Position numbers and translations under genes: made by a program. From Pandoraea eparura (GTDB lineage Bacteria; Pseudomonadota; Gammaproteobacteria; Burkholderiales; Burkholderiaceae), in assembly GCF_902459725.1 (NCBI RefSeq), contig NZ_CABPSH010000002.1, forward strand, positions 806,001 through 870,000: a stretch of DNA of 64,000 nt, given 5' to 3'. The stretch's first letter is position 1. Each line of letters starts with the position of its first letter. The notes below the pieces were generated by a model that did not search any database, was not told the DNA's origin, and saw only the letters and a program-made list of their open reading frames with translations. Shown here one piece after another: positions 9,112 to 18,939 of the stretch.

Positions 9112-10155
9112 TCAGGAAGCGCCCGGCTGCATCTCCACGCGATTCTTGCCCAGTTGCTTGGCGCGATAGAGCGCCAGATCCGCCGACTCGATCAACGAGG
9201 TCGACGCCATGTGCGTACGCGGCACCAACGACGCGCCCCCGACGCTGATCGTGACATGGTGGCCGTTGGCCGAGCCGATGTGAGGAATTGCCATCGCGTC
9301 GATCTGTGCGCGTACCTTCTCGGCGATCACCACCGCGCCGCTGGCCGTCGTGTTCGGCAGCACGATCACGAACTCCTCGCCGCCGAAGCGCGCGGCGAGA
9401 TCGGCCGGACGCGCCGCCGCATCGGCAATCGTGGTGGCGACACGGCGCAGAACGTCGTCGCCCGCGATGTGGCCATACGTATCGTTATAGATCTTGAAGT
9501 TGTCGACGTCGATCATGAGCAGCGCCATCTCGCGTTGCTCGCGCAAGGCGCGGCGCCATTCCGCGCTGAAGTACTCGTCGAAGTAGCGGCGGTTCGCCAG
9601 CCCGGTCAGGCCGTCGGAATGCGTGAGCCGCTGCAGTTCCAGGTTCGTCTCCAGCAACTGTTGCTGACTTTCGCGCAGCGCGCGATAAGCCTCGTCGCGC
9701 TGCAACAGGTTCATGTACGAGCGCGAGTGATAGCGAATGCGGGCGATCAGTTCGATGGGGTCGGGCAGCTTGACCAGATAGTCGTTCGCACCCGCCGCGA
9801 ACGCTTCGCGCTTGATGGTCGACTCTTCTTTCGTCGAGAGCACGATGATCGGGATGTCGCGGGTGAGCGGACTGGCGCGATACTGCCGCACCAGCGACAG
9901 CCCGTCGGTGCCTGGCATCACGAGGTCCTGGAGGATCACGGTCGGCCTCGTCGTTTCGGCCACACGTGGCGCGTCTTCCGGGGTCGAGCAATAGTGGATA
10001 TCGATATTCGCCTCCCCCGCGAGCGCGCGACGAATCGCTTCACCGACCATCGCCTGATCGTCGACGAGCAACACCATCGCCGACGATTCGTTCAGGCTGC
10101 TTTCGGCGCCGGCCGCGTGCGCGACCGGCATGGGGGAGCGTGGGGTTGTCGTCAT
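9112..10155 (-). CDS. wspR: WspR, response regulator diguanylate cyclase
   Basis: Output protein of the Wsp surface-sensing system, 347 residues, which makes c-di-GMP from two GTP when phosphorylated by WspE. The N-terminal receiver has its phospho-acceptor Asp in the LQDLVMPGTDG motif; a helical linker (about 150-180) leads to the GGDEF domain. The active-site motif is GGEEF at 258-262, and the inhibitory RxxD site (RPAD) lies exactly five residues upstream, so product inhibition is expected. The C-terminus ends with the usual ALYRAKQLGKNRV. It is the last wsp gene, 13 bp after wspF, with an AGGACG ribosome site. High c-di-GMP in this system favours biofilm and exopolysaccharide. Confidence 0.93.
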   Translation of the reverse strand: MTTTPRSPMPVAHAAGAESSLNESSAMVLLVDDQAMVGEAIRRALAGEANIDIHYCSTPEDAPRVAETTRPTVILQDLVMPGTDGLSLVRQYRASPLTRDIPIIVLSTKEESTIKREAFAAGANDYLVKLPDPIELIARIRYHSRSYMNLLQRDEAYRALRESQQQLLETNLELQRLTHSDGLTGLANRRYFDEYFSAEWRRALREQREMALLMIDVDNFKIYNDTYGHIAGDDVLRRVATTIADAAARPADLAARFGGEEFVIVLPNTTASGAVVIAEKVRAQIDAMAIPHIGSANGHHVTISVGGASLVPRTHMASTSLIESADLALYRAKQLGKNRVEMQPGAS

Positions 10156-10168
10156 GATTTACGTCCTG

Positions 10169-11176
10169 TCATACCGTTCCAAATAGCGCCACCAAGTGTG
10201 GCGCAATGCTCGCCAGCGGCAGAATCTGCGACGCCGCACCAGCCTCGGCTGCCGCCTTGGGCATGCCATACACCGCACTCGTCTCGCGATCCTGGGCGAT
10301 GGTGATAAAGCCCTGCGCGCGCATGGCACCCAGTCCGGCCGCGCCGTCGCGTCCCATGCCCGTGAGCAGCACGCCCACCGCGCGCGCGCGCCAATTGTCG
10401 GCCACGCTTTGCAGGAAGACGTCGATGGACGGGCGGTACACGGCGTCCGTCGGTTCGTCGGCAAACACGCATCGGCCGCTGGCGTCCACGCGCAGATGAC
10501 GATTGCCGCCCGCGAGCAGCACCAGGCCGGCGCTCGGACGCTCACCCGATCGCGCCAATCGCACCGTGAGCAGCGTCTGCTGATCGAGCCATTCCGCCAT
10601 GCCCGGGGCGAACGCGTCGTCCACGTGCTGTACGACGACGATGCCCGCCCCGAAGTTCACCGGCAGGCGCCCCAGCAACGCCGCCAGCGCCGCCGGCCCG
10701 CCGGCGGATGCCCCGATGGCCACCAGCGCATCGGTCTTCGTGGGCGGGCGCGGCGTGAGCGCCGGTTGCGCCAGGCGCGCGTCGGCCTGCTGGGCGGCGA
10801 TGGCGTCGATCTTCGCGAGCAGCGACGACGCCGGACGCGCCCGATCGCTGCCGCCCAGCACCGGCGTGTCAACCGCGTCCAGCGCCCCGGCGCCCATCGC
10901 ATCGAACACCAGGCTCGCATGATGCCCTACGTCCGACGTCACGATGAGAATCGGGCAGGGCGCGCGCCGCATGATCTCGCGCGTGGCCGCCACGCCGTCC
11001 ATGATCGGCATCACGAGATCCATCAGCACGAGATCCGGCGGGGCGGATGCACACATCGACACGGCCTGCGCGCCGTCGTGCGCCACCCAGGCCACGTCGA
11101 ACCCAGGGCGTTGCGCGAGCGTGCGGCGCAGCGCTTCGACGGCGATGCTCGAGTCGTTGACGATCCCGATCCTCAT
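10169..11176 (-). CDS. wspF: WspF, CheB-like methylesterase
   Basis: Adaptation and negative-control protein of the Wsp pathway, 335 residues; it removes methyl groups from the WspA receptor when phosphorylated. The receiver domain has Asp53 in LMDLVMPIMDG; the esterase domain shows the catalytic Ser in AIGASAGGP, a His in VVQHVD and an Asp in LLTGMGRDGAAG. Loss of wspF in Pseudomonas locks the pathway on and gives wrinkly colonies, so intactness here predicts a regulated pathway. Overlaps wspE by 4 bp (ATGA). Confidence 0.93.
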   Translation of the reverse strand: MRIGIVNDSSIAVEALRRTLAQRPGFDVAWVAHDGAQAVSMCASAPPDLVLMDLVMPIMDGVAATREIMRRAPCPILIVTSDVGHHASLVFDAMGAGALDAVDTPVLGGSDRARPASSLLAKIDAIAAQQADARLAQPALTPRPPTKTDALVAIGASAGGPAALAALLGRLPVNFGAGIVVVQHVDDAFAPGMAEWLDQQTLLTVRLARSGERPSAGLVLLAGGNRHLRVDASGRCVFADEPTDAVYRPSIDVFLQSVADNWRARAVGVLLTGMGRDGAAGLGAMRAQGFITIAQDRETSAVYGMPKAAAEAGAASQILPLASIAPHLVALFGTV

Positions 11177-13584
11177 GACCCCGGCTCCCCGATGAGGTCC
11201 ACCACGGCGCGCAGCAACGCGTCGTCGTGAAAACTGCCTTTCGCGAGGTAATAATCGGCGCCGGCGTCGAGTCCGCGCTGTCGATCTTCCTCACGATCCT
11301 TGTAGGACACGATCATGACCGGCAACGCGGCCGTGCGCGCGTCGCGCTTGATGAGCGTGACCAGTTCCACCCCGTCCATGCGCGGCATGTCGACGTCGGT
11401 AATCACCATGTCGAACGTCTCGCTGCGCACGGCATTCCAGCCGTCCATGCCGTCGACCGCGACGCGGACGTCGTAACCTCGCGCGGCCAGCAGTTTGCGT
11501 TCGAGTTCGCGCACGGTCAACGAGTCGTCGACGACGAGCACGCGCTTGCTGGCGCGGCCGCTTGCCTGGGCCGCGCGCATCGGCACCCGTTCGAGCGATC
11601 CCAGCTCGACTGCCTTGGCGATGGAGCGCACCAGGTCGGCGGTATCGATGATAAGCAGCGGCGCACCGTCTTCCGTGAGCGCCCCGGCCGCGATGTTGGG
11701 CACCTTGCCGAGCCGGGTGTCGAGCGGCTGCACGACGAGCATGCGCTCGCCCAGGAACTTGTCGACGGCCAGCCCGTAACGCGCTTCGCCGTCGCCGAAC
11801 ACGACCACCGGCTGATCCCTCGCCGCCGCGACCGGCGCGCTGCCGCACAGCACCTGCCGCGCGCTCACAAGTCCGATCTGTTTGCCGTCGAGCGTGAAGT
11901 GCGGGCGTCCCTCGAGCACGGCGATGTGCTCCTGCGGGAGCGCCAGCGTGCGCGACAGGCTCGCCAGCGGCAGGGCATACGGCTCGCCCGCGATCTCGAC
12001 GAGCAGGCTGCGCACCACGGACAGCGTGAGCGGCAATTGCAGGATGACTTTCGTGCCGCGCCCCGGCGCGTGCTCGATGCGAACGGTGCCGCGCACCGTC
12101 GCCACCATCGCACGCACCGCGTCGAGTCCGACGCCGCGCCCAGAGACCTCCGTCACCGTATCGCGCAGCGTGAAGCCGGGCAGCATCAGGAATTCGAGTA
12201 GTTCGCTGTCGGCGAGCCGCTGTGCCGTGTCGGGCGCGGCCAGCCCGCGTGCAACCACCGCCCGGCGCACGCGCTCGAGATCGATGCCCGCGCCGTCATC
12301 GGCCACGCTCACGAGCAGCAGGCCGGCGCTGTGCCTCGCGCTGAGTGTGATGACGCCCTCGGCCGGCTTGCCCGCCGCCGCGCGCTCGGCCGGACGCTCC
12401 AATCCATGGTCGACGGCGTTGCGCAGTAAATGGCCAAGCGGCGCTTCAAGCTGATCGAGAATGTCGCGATCGACTGGCGTGTGCGCGCCACGAATCTCCA
12501 GCCGCGCCGGTTTGCCGAGCGAGCGACCCAAGTCGCGCACCATCCGCGCGAATCCGCCCAGCCGGTCGTCGAGCGGGCGCATGCGGCACGCGAGCGCTTC
12601 GTCGTACAGCCGCTGTGACAGTTGCGTCGAGCGCCGGTCGAACTCGTCCAGCTCGTGCATCTGCTCGGCCAGCAACTGCCCACCGACGCCGAGCGCGCGC
12701 CGCAGGTCGGCCAGCGCCGCGAGCAACATCTGACGGTCATCGCCAGAACGATCCGCCACTTGTGCAAGCGCTGAACTCACGCGCTCCAGCGCATCGCCCG
12801 CGTCGTGCTGATGGCGCTTGAGCCGTTGCAACGACTGCGCGAACGGCTGCGTCCAGCGCGACGCCACCAGCCCCTCGCTGGAGAGTCGCAGCAGTCGGTT
12901 CAGGCTGTCGGCCGATACACGCAGTGTCCGCGATGCGGGGTCGGCATTGTCACCGCTGGCCGTCGTCTCGTGGCTGTCTCGCGCGGCGTCCACGGGCGTG
13001 GGGATGGGCGACAGTGCCGTCGCGGCCGACGATGCCTGCGCGGCCAACGTCATGGCCTCGGACGCGGCGGGTGCCGGCGACGTCGGCAGGCCATAACTGC
13101 CATAGTCGAATGCCGTGGGTTCGGCGGACGAGGGAGGGGGCGCGGCATGGGAGGGCGCCTGCGCCGCATCACTCGTCAACGTGGCGAGTTGCCCGGTGAA
13201 CGACGTGACGAAAGCGTCGATCTCCGCTTTGCCCGCGCCCTGCGCCCAGTTCGCATCTCGGCCCGGCGGATGCGCGAGGCGCATCAACAGGTCGACCCCC
13301 TGCAACAGGCGGTCGATGAGCGTGGCATCGAGCAAGATAGCACCACGCTGTGCCGCGACGAAGGCGTCTTCGAGCACGTGCGCGAGCGCCACGCCGGCGT
13401 CGACGCCTACGATACGCGCCGCGCCCTTGAGCGAATGCGCGGCCCGCATGCAGGCTTCGAGACGCGACGCGTCGGTCGGTGCGCGCTCGAGCGCCAGCAG
13501 CCCGTCGCCGAGCACTTGCGCCTGCGTCTGCGTTTCCATGCGGAACAGGTCGAGCAGCGTGGCGTTGTGCAGGTCGTCGCTCAT
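11173..13584 (-). CDS. wspE: WspE, hybrid chemotaxis-type histidine kinase/response regulator
   Basis: An 803-residue CheA-like kinase with a built-in receiver. Order: Hpt domain with the phospho-His at about residue 50 (AAHSLKGAARIVG), an Ala/Pro-rich linker (about 140-215), dimerisation and HATPase domains (NAVDHGLERP, DDGAGIDLERV, GRGVGLDAV), a CheW-like regulatory domain, and a C-terminal receiver (ITDVDMPRMDG) ending in the family form DYYLAKGSF. It passes phosphate to WspR and WspF. It overlaps both neighbours by ATGA, indicating coupled translation and fixed stoichiometry. Confidence 0.93.
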   Translation of the reverse strand: MSDDLHNATLLDLFRMETQTQAQVLGDGLLALERAPTDASRLEACMRAAHSLKGAARIVGVDAGVALAHVLEDAFVAAQRGAILLDATLIDRLLQGVDLLMRLAHPPGRDANWAQGAGKAEIDAFVTSFTGQLATLTSDAAQAPSHAAPPPSSAEPTAFDYGSYGLPTSPAPAASEAMTLAAQASSAATALSPIPTPVDAARDSHETTASGDNADPASRTLRVSADSLNRLLRLSSEGLVASRWTQPFAQSLQRLKRHQHDAGDALERVSSALAQVADRSGDDRQMLLAALADLRRALGVGGQLLAEQMHELDEFDRRSTQLSQRLYDEALACRMRPLDDRLGGFARMVRDLGRSLGKPARLEIRGAHTPVDRDILDQLEAPLGHLLRNAVDHGLERPAERAAAGKPAEGVITLSARHSAGLLLVSVADDGAGIDLERVRRAVVARGLAAPDTAQRLADSELLEFLMLPGFTLRDTVTEVSGRGVGLDAVRAMVATVRGTVRIEHAPGRGTKVILQLPLTLSVVRSLLVEIAGEPYALPLASLSRTLALPQEHIAVLEGRPHFTLDGKQIGLVSARQVLCGSAPVAAARDQPVVVFGDGEARYGLAVDKFLGERMLVVQPLDTRLGKVPNIAAGALTEDGAPLLIIDTADLVRSIAKAVELGSLERVPMRAAQASGRASKRVLVVDDSLTVRELERKLLAARGYDVRVAVDGMDGWNAVRSETFDMVITDVDMPRMDGVELVTLIKRDARTAALPVMIVSYKDREEDRQRGLDAGADYYLAKGSFHDDALLRAVVDLIGEPGS

Positions 13585-14234
13585 GCGAGGCTCCTGTCGA
13601 ACGCCGCGCCGACGCGCAACGGATCCAGCACGCCGACGATGTGCTCACGCCAGGGCAGTACGGCGACGGCCAGACCGTCGCTCGCGCCGAGCGCCGTCGA
13701 CGGCACCGCGCCCAGCGCCTGACGGGCGGGCGTGACCGTGCCATGCACTTCGGCCACAGGGAAGACGCTCAGATGGTGACCGTGACGCAGCGCGAGCAGG
13801 CGCGAAGTCGCCGTGCGCAGGGTATTCGATGGGGTCGACTGGGCTTGCGGGGCCACTTGCACACCGAGCAACTCGCCCAACGACACACATGGGACAAGCG
13901 CGCCGCGCAGGTTGACCAATCCGAGGCACGCTGGCTGGCGGTGCCCCGGCACCGAATGCCAGCCGCACATCGGCGCCACCGACTCGATGGCCGACGCCGG
14001 TAATGCCAGCCATTCGTCGCCCAGACGGAAGAGCAACAGCGGCGTGGCTCGCGCCGCCGCGTCGTTGCCCGCTGCCGCGCGCCACGGGGCCGGGTCGACG
14101 GGCACGACCGGCAGACGATCGAGCAGTTCGGCCGCCTGTCGATGCAGCGCGCCGACGGGCGCGCTCGGCGGTGATTTCGGGTGCCGTGCGTCGGACATCG
14201 GACCGACCTCACCCGCGATGTCGTGATTTGTCAT
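13581..14234 (-). CDS. wspD: WspD, CheW-like coupling protein
   Basis: A 217-residue adaptor with a CheW domain (about residues 65-205; motifs LLLFRLGDEWLALPA, CLGLVNLRG and LVPCVSLGELLG) that bridges receptor and kinase. The longer N-terminus than plain CheW fits WspD. Start at 14234 gives a 4-bp overlap with wspC; a second in-frame ATG at 14198 has a better ribosome site (GTGAGGT eight bases upstream) and may be the real start. Confidence 0.9.
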   Translation of the reverse strand: MTNHDIAGEVGPMSDARHPKSPPSAPVGALHRQAAELLDRLPVVPVDPAPWRAAAGNDAAARATPLLLFRLGDEWLALPASAIESVAPMCGWHSVPGHRQPACLGLVNLRGALVPCVSLGELLGVQVAPQAQSTPSNTLRTATSRLLALRHGHHLSVFPVAEVHGTVTPARQALGAVPSTALGASDGLAVAVLPWREHIVGVLDPLRVGAAFDRSLA

Positions 14235-15730
14235 CGATGTCGGGTCCCGTGACGGTGCACATGGTCAGGCGATGCGCTCGACGTCGCCGCTTTGCGCCGG
14301 GTGGGATCGGCGCGCTCGACGCGTTCCGCCTGTTCCGCACGTTCGGCGCGTTCGAGCAGACGTCGCGCACCGGCGGCGTCTCCACGCGCGTCGAGTTGCG
14401 CCGCGCAGTGCACGAGCGCCTCGTAATGTCCCGGGTCGAGATACAGCGCGCGACGGTAATGGACGAGCGCGCCCTGGGCGTCGCCTCGCGCGTCCTCCAC
14501 CAGCCCGAGCAGATATTCCGCCTGTGCATTCGCACGATCCGTTGCCAGCACGCTGCGGCACAACGCCACGGCGCGCACAAAATCGCCCGCGTCGGCCGCT
14601 CCGCGCGCCTGTTCGAGCTGTGCATCGACGTCGGCACTGGCGACGGTGGCCGCAGTAGCTGCGGTGGCTGCCGTGGCAACAGTAACGGCGCGAGGGACTG
14701 CGGGCGGCGTCGCCACAACATTCGACGTCGCAAACGGCGCGACAGTCGGACGCGTGAGACCGGCATGCACCGCAGCCTTCCCCTCGTTGCGGCGCTGCGC
14801 CACGGCGTCGATGGAACTCGCCGGTGGCGTCGCGTTAAGCGACGCGAGCGTTCCCGCGATGCGCGACACGCCGGTGGGCACCGGTACCACGTCACGCACC
14901 GGCCCGGCGACGCGAAACGCGAACGCTTGCACGTGCCCGGTCGACGTGAGGCCGTTGCTCGTCAACGTGCCGCCTTCGGCCGGCCCGGCGAAGAGCGTCG
15001 CGCCCATGCGCATGAGACGTTCGAGCGCGGCAATCGCTCGGCGCTGCCCATCGCGATCGAAGTAGATCAGGACGTTGCGGAAGAACACGAAGTCGAACGT
15101 GCCCAGCCGATCGACCAGCGCCGCATCGAACAGATTGCCCGCATGCCAGCGCACCTGCGTGCGCAGCGCCTCGATGACACGATAGCCGTCGTCGTCGGGC
15201 GTGAAATAGCGTTCGCGAAACGACAGCGATCCGGGTGGGCCGCGAAACGAATTGCGACCGTAGCGCCCCTCACGGGCGAGGGCAAGCCCGCGTTCGCTGA
15301 TATCGAGCGCGTCGACGGTGAAATCACTGGCACCGAATCCCGTGTCGAACATCGCCATGGCCATCGAGTAGGGCTCCTCACCCGTGGCACACGGCAGGCT
15401 CAACAGCCGCAGCGGCTGGCCTTCGCGCACCGTGCCGCGTCGCGCAGCCCGTTCGTCGCGCGCCATCTGTGCCAGCACCGTGAACGCCTCGCGATGCCGG
15501 AAGAACCACGTCTCGGGTACGACGACGGCTTCAATCAGCGCCTGAAGCTCCTGCGGCGATTGTTGCAACCATTGCCAGTACTGCGAATACGCGGGCGCGT
15601 CGTGCATCTCGGGCGGGAGTACGGCGAGCCGGGCCCGAACGGCACGCTCGATCGCCTGCGCGCCGAGCGTTTGCGCGTCGAGGCCCATCGTCTCGCGCAG
15701 CAGCCGTTCGATGTCGCGTACGTGGCTCAT
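14231..15730 (-). CDS. wspC: WspC, CheR-type methyltransferase with TPR tail
   Basis: A 499-residue SAM-dependent methyltransferase that methylates glutamates on WspA. The CheR N-terminal helical domain ([16 protein letters not shown]) is followed by the catalytic domain (VPETWFFRHREAF, LPCATGEEPYSMAMAM as the SAM loop, FVFFRNVLIYFD). After an Ala/Thr-rich linker with long AATAATA runs, tetratricopeptide repeats follow (about 405-475; AQAEYLLGLVEDARGD, GHYEALVHCAAQLDARGD). Start chosen at the ATG overlapping the wspB stop; longer in-frame starts would overlap wspB heavily. Confidence 0.92.
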   Translation of the reverse strand: MSHVRDIERLLRETMGLDAQTLGAQAIERAVRARLAVLPPEMHDAPAYSQYWQWLQQSPQELQALIEAVVVPETWFFRHREAFTVLAQMARDERAARRGTVREGQPLRLLSLPCATGEEPYSMAMAMFDTGFGASDFTVDALDISERGLALAREGRYGRNSFRGPPGSLSFRERYFTPDDDGYRVIEALRTQVRWHAGNLFDAALVDRLGTFDFVFFRNVLIYFDRDGQRRAIAALERLMRMGATLFAGPAEGGTLTSNGLTSTGHVQAFAFRVAGPVRDVVPVPTGVSRIAGTLASLNATPPASSIDAVAQRRNEGKAAVHAGLTRPTVAPFATSNVVATPPAVPRAVTVATAATAATAATVASADVDAQLEQARGAADAGDFVRAVALCRSVLATDRANAQAEYLLGLVEDARGDAQGALVHYRRALYLDPGHYEALVHCAAQLDARGDAAGARRLLERAERAEQAERVERADPTRRKAATSSASPDHVHRHGTRHR

Positions 15731-16257
15731 GACGACGCCTCTGGTGTCTCGACCAACGCGTCGCACGCGGCATCGAAGAGCAGCGCGCGGGCCTCGTCGG
15801 TGAGCAATTGATCGATACGCACCCACTGCACCACCCCGTCGTCGGTGTCGAGCACCGGGCCGAGGTAGCGCCCTTCGGGCAGATCGACACCACTTGCCCG
15901 GAACGCCGAGGCATCGGCTCGCAACGTGTCTGTCGCGCGCTCGACGAGCACCCCGAGACGACGCGCATCGGGGCCAGGCGCCGGGTAATGCACGAGCACC
16001 AGACGTGTGGAGCGGCGCGCGGGCGCGCTCTCGCCGGTGGCCAGTCGCGTCAGGTCGATAACGGGCACCGGCTCACCACGATAGCTGAAGGCGCCGGCCA
16101 CCCACGCCGGGGCGGCGGGCAAGCGTTTGAGCGCGAGCCACGGCAGCACCTCAGCCACCTGGCTGGCTTCGATGACGTAGTGATCGGTCGCAATGGCGAA
16201 ACGCAGGAACAGCATGGCGATGTCCGCGAATGTCGAGGAATGCGTCCGTGACGTCAC
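15727..16257 (-). CDS. wspB: WspB, CheW-like coupling protein
   Basis: A 176-residue single CheW-domain adaptor ([40 protein letters not shown]) thought to link the WspA receptor to the WspE kinase. It overlaps wspA upstream and wspC downstream by 4 bp each, as expected for the second gene of the canonical wspABCDEFR order. Confidence 0.9.
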   Translation of the reverse strand: MTSRTHSSTFADIAMLFLRFAIATDHYVIEASQVAEVLPWLALKRLPAAPAWVAGAFSYRGEPVPVIDLTRLATGESAPARRSTRLVLVHYPAPGPDARRLGVLVERATDTLRADASAFRASGVDLPEGRYLGPVLDTDDGVVQWVRIDQLLTDEARALLFDAACDALVETPEASS

Positions 16258-17903
16258 GCCAGCCCGGCGGACGGCAGCGCCTGCACCTTGAAGCGCGAGA
16301 CGCCACTCTTGAGTCCGTTGGCCACGTGATTGAGTTCTTCGATGGCCTGACTGGATTGCTGCAACGATTCGGCGGTCTGCTGCGCCGCCTCGGAGAGCTG
16401 CACCAACGCCTGATTGATCTGCTCGGCCCCGGTGGCCTGCGCCTGCATGCCTTCGTTGACGACCTGGAAGCGCGGCGAGAGCGTCTGCACCTGCGCGATG
16501 ATCTGCGCGAGCTGGTCGCCGACCTGTCGCATCTCGTCCATGCCGCGCCGCACCTCCTCGGTGAACTTGTCCATGCCCATCACCCCGGCCGATACCGACG
16601 ACTGAATCTCCTTGATCATCTGCTCGATGTCGTAGGTGGCTACCGCCGTCTGGTCGGCCAGGCGCCGGATCTCGGTCGCCACCACGGCAAAGCCGCGTCC
16701 ATACTCGCCCGCCTTTTCGGCTTCGATCGCCGCGTTCAGCGAGAGCAGGTTGGTCTGGTCGGCCACCTTCGTGATCGTGGTGACGACCTGATTGATGTTG
16801 CCCGCCTTCTCGTTGAGGATGCCGAGCTTGCCGTTGACCGACCCCGCCGCCTCCACGACGTGACGCATGGCGTCCTCCATGCGGGTGAGGCCGACGTGCC
16901 CCGTCCCCGCCAGTGACGCCGCATGCTCGGCCACGCCCGCGACCTCGGTCATGGTGCGCGCCAGATCGCGCGACGTGGCAAAGATCTCGCGCGAGGTCGC
17001 GCCGATCTCCGTCGTCGTCGCTGCCGTCTCCGAGGCCGTGGCCTGCTGCTGACGCGACGTGGCGGCAATCTCGGTGACCGACGTCGTCACCTGCAATGCC
17101 GACTTCTGCGCCTGCCCGACCAGCCCTGTGAGTTCATCGGTCATCCGGTTGAAGCCCGCCTCCAGCGCCCCGAATTCGTCACGCCGTTCCAGATCGAGAC
17201 GCTGGGTCAGATCCCCCGAGCGCATGACTTCCAGAATCCGCATGACACTCGCGAGCGGCACACTGATGGCCCGGAACAACAGCCAGCCGGCCAGCAAGGC
17301 GCACGCAAGCGCCACGCCCAGCGTGATGAGCAACGTCGCCTTGGCCGATGTCACGGACTGGCTGATGTTGTGAGTCGACTCGTCGGCAAAGGACTTGTTT
17401 GTATCGACCAACTGCTGGATCGCCGTACGCCCACGGTCCCATTCCGGGTAAAGCTGTTCCGTCAGCACAGAGCGCGCCGCGGCAACCTGACCGTCGGCAA
17501 CCAGCTTTAGCACCTGATTGCTGACGCGGCCGTACTGCTCGCGCACGCTGCGCACCTGGTCGTACTGGATGCGGTCGACGGCGCGGTTGACCGTGGTGCC
17601 ATAGTCCTTGATCCAGCCGTCGATATGGGTATTGGCCGCACGAAGCGCATCGAGATCGGCCGCGCGCGTCTTGTCGTTGTCGTCGATGGACACGACTTGC
17701 TGCAACACCTGGAAGCTCTCGAACCATGCGCCGCGCAGCATCGTGCTGTAGTAAAGGCCGGGCGTGGAGTCGGTCTCCACGCTGATTGCCTCATCCTGGA
17801 TAGCGATCAGCCGCGTAAAAGCGATGCCGGCCATGACGGCCATCAAGGCGATGATCAGGCCAAAACTGGCCAGAATGCGATGTCGGATCGACCAGTGTTT
17901 CAC
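16254..17903 (-). CDS. wspA: WspA, membrane-bound methyl-accepting receptor
   Basis: First gene of the Wsp operon, a 549-residue receptor that senses surface contact or envelope stress. TM1 (about 11-31, [16 protein letters not shown]), a periplasmic four-helix-bundle domain (about 35-190), TM2 (about 193-215), a HAMP domain ([16 protein letters not shown]), then the signalling coiled coil with tip motif [20 protein letters not shown]. The operon runs without gaps from here through wspR. The roughly 180 bp before the gene must hold the promoter; no strong sigma70 match was found by eye. Confidence 0.93.
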   Translation of the reverse strand: MKHWSIRHRILASFGLIIALMAVMAGIAFTRLIAIQDEAISVETDSTPGLYYSTMLRGAWFESFQVLQQVVSIDDNDKTRAADLDALRAANTHIDGWIKDYGTTVNRAVDRIQYDQVRSVREQYGRVSNQVLKLVADGQVAAARSVLTEQLYPEWDRGRTAIQQLVDTNKSFADESTHNISQSVTSAKATLLITLGVALACALLAGWLLFRAISVPLASVMRILEVMRSGDLTQRLDLERRDEFGALEAGFNRMTDELTGLVGQAQKSALQVTTSVTEIAATSRQQQATASETAATTTEIGATSREIFATSRDLARTMTEVAGVAEHAASLAGTGHVGLTRMEDAMRHVVEAAGSVNGKLGILNEKAGNINQVVTTITKVADQTNLLSLNAAIEAEKAGEYGRGFAVVATEIRRLADQTAVATYDIEQMIKEIQSSVSAGVMGMDKFTEEVRRGMDEMRQVGDQLAQIIAQVQTLSPRFQVVNEGMQAQATGAEQINQALVQLSEAAQQTAESLQQSSQAIEELNHVANGLKSGVSRFKVQALPSAGLA

Positions 17904-18084
17904 GCCGCGCTCCCGTTCGTGGTTTCACGCCCGGTGCCGGGGGAGAGGCGACGCGGGCCTGTTTAAGGTTACGCCGATTCTATTACAGCGGCCCGGCCGC
18001 GCTACGTCGGTCAGGCCGTGAATTTGGGTTCAATTCTGATTGGAAGCGGCTCAATCGCCCCCCGGACGGCCCCCAACCGCCCAC

Positions 18085-18939
18085 TCAACGGGTCAGTTCG
18101 CGCAGGGCGTCTGCCGTCATGGGCGCGAGCGCCAGCGGGGTTGCGGCCGCCGTGAGTGCGCCCAGCGACGCCGCGTTGTCCGGCGAGATGCTGCCATCCG
18201 GCAGGTAGAGATTGTTTTCGAAGCCGATCCGGGCGTGGCCGCCATACAACACGGCCGCCAGCGCGCACTCGGCCTCGCGCGGGCCGAACGCGCACATCGC
18301 CCATGGCGTGGCCGTGATCGCCTCGCCCAGCGCCTGCGCCCCGGTCTGCCAGGCCGCGAGGAACGGTAGCAGATCCGACGGCGACGACACCTGCCCCTTG
18401 CTGTACCGGCCCAGCACGAACAACACCCAGTGGCGCCCCGGCCGGATCGCCCCACTTGCCCGCAAACGCCAGTAGTGCGCCACGTCCTCGGTGTCGTACA
18501 GGATGTACTGCGTCGCGATGTGCGCCTGCCAGAGCCAGCCGAAGAACGCTTCGACCTCAGGAGCATGTGCGGCGTCGGGCAACACTTCGCGCAACGCCAC
18601 CGAAATCGCTTCGGGCTGCAAGGCACGGACCGTCGCGATCTGCTGCTCGGGGGTGTAGACGCCGACCGCCTCGGTCGTCACTTGCAGCACGAGTTCGTCG
18701 CCGACCGCGCGCCGCACCGCATCGATCCCTGCCGTGTAATCGGGCACTTCCAGGCTGTGCGTGCCATCGGCCTTGCGAACGTGCAGGTGGATCATCGCCG
18801 CCCCCGCATCCAGACAAGCCTTTGCGCATGCGCCGAGTTCGTCGGGCGTCATGGGCAACGCGCGATGATCGACGTGCGTGCGGCGTGCGCCATTGGGCGC
18901 GGCGGCCAGTGCAAAGGTGCGTGTCGTGCCCGTCATCAT
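18085..18939 (-). CDS. BKACE family beta-keto acid cleavage enzyme (DUF849)
   Basis: A 284-residue TIM-barrel enzyme of the BKACE family, whose members condense a beta-keto acid with acetyl-CoA and release acetoacetate plus a new acyl-CoA. The Zn-binding HxH is visible in MIHLHVRKADG, followed by ELVLQVTTEAVG and the C-terminal ARIGFENNLYLPDG. It starts inside the stop codon of the aminotransferase gene (ATGA), so the two enzymes are made together. This suggests transamination of a beta-amino acid to a beta-keto acid followed by cleavage; the actual acid is unknown. Confidence 0.85.
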   Translation of the reverse strand: MMTGTTRTFALAAAPNGARRTHVDHRALPMTPDELGACAKACLDAGAAMIHLHVRKADGTHSLEVPDYTAGIDAVRRAVGDELVLQVTTEAVGVYTPEQQIATVRALQPEAISVALREVLPDAAHAPEVEAFFGWLWQAHIATQYILYDTEDVAHYWRLRASGAIRPGRHWVLFVLGRYSKGQVSSPSDLLPFLAAWQTGAQALGEAITATPWAMCAFGPREAECALAAVLYGGHARIGFENNLYLPDGSISPDNAASLGALTAAATPLALAPMTADALRELTR

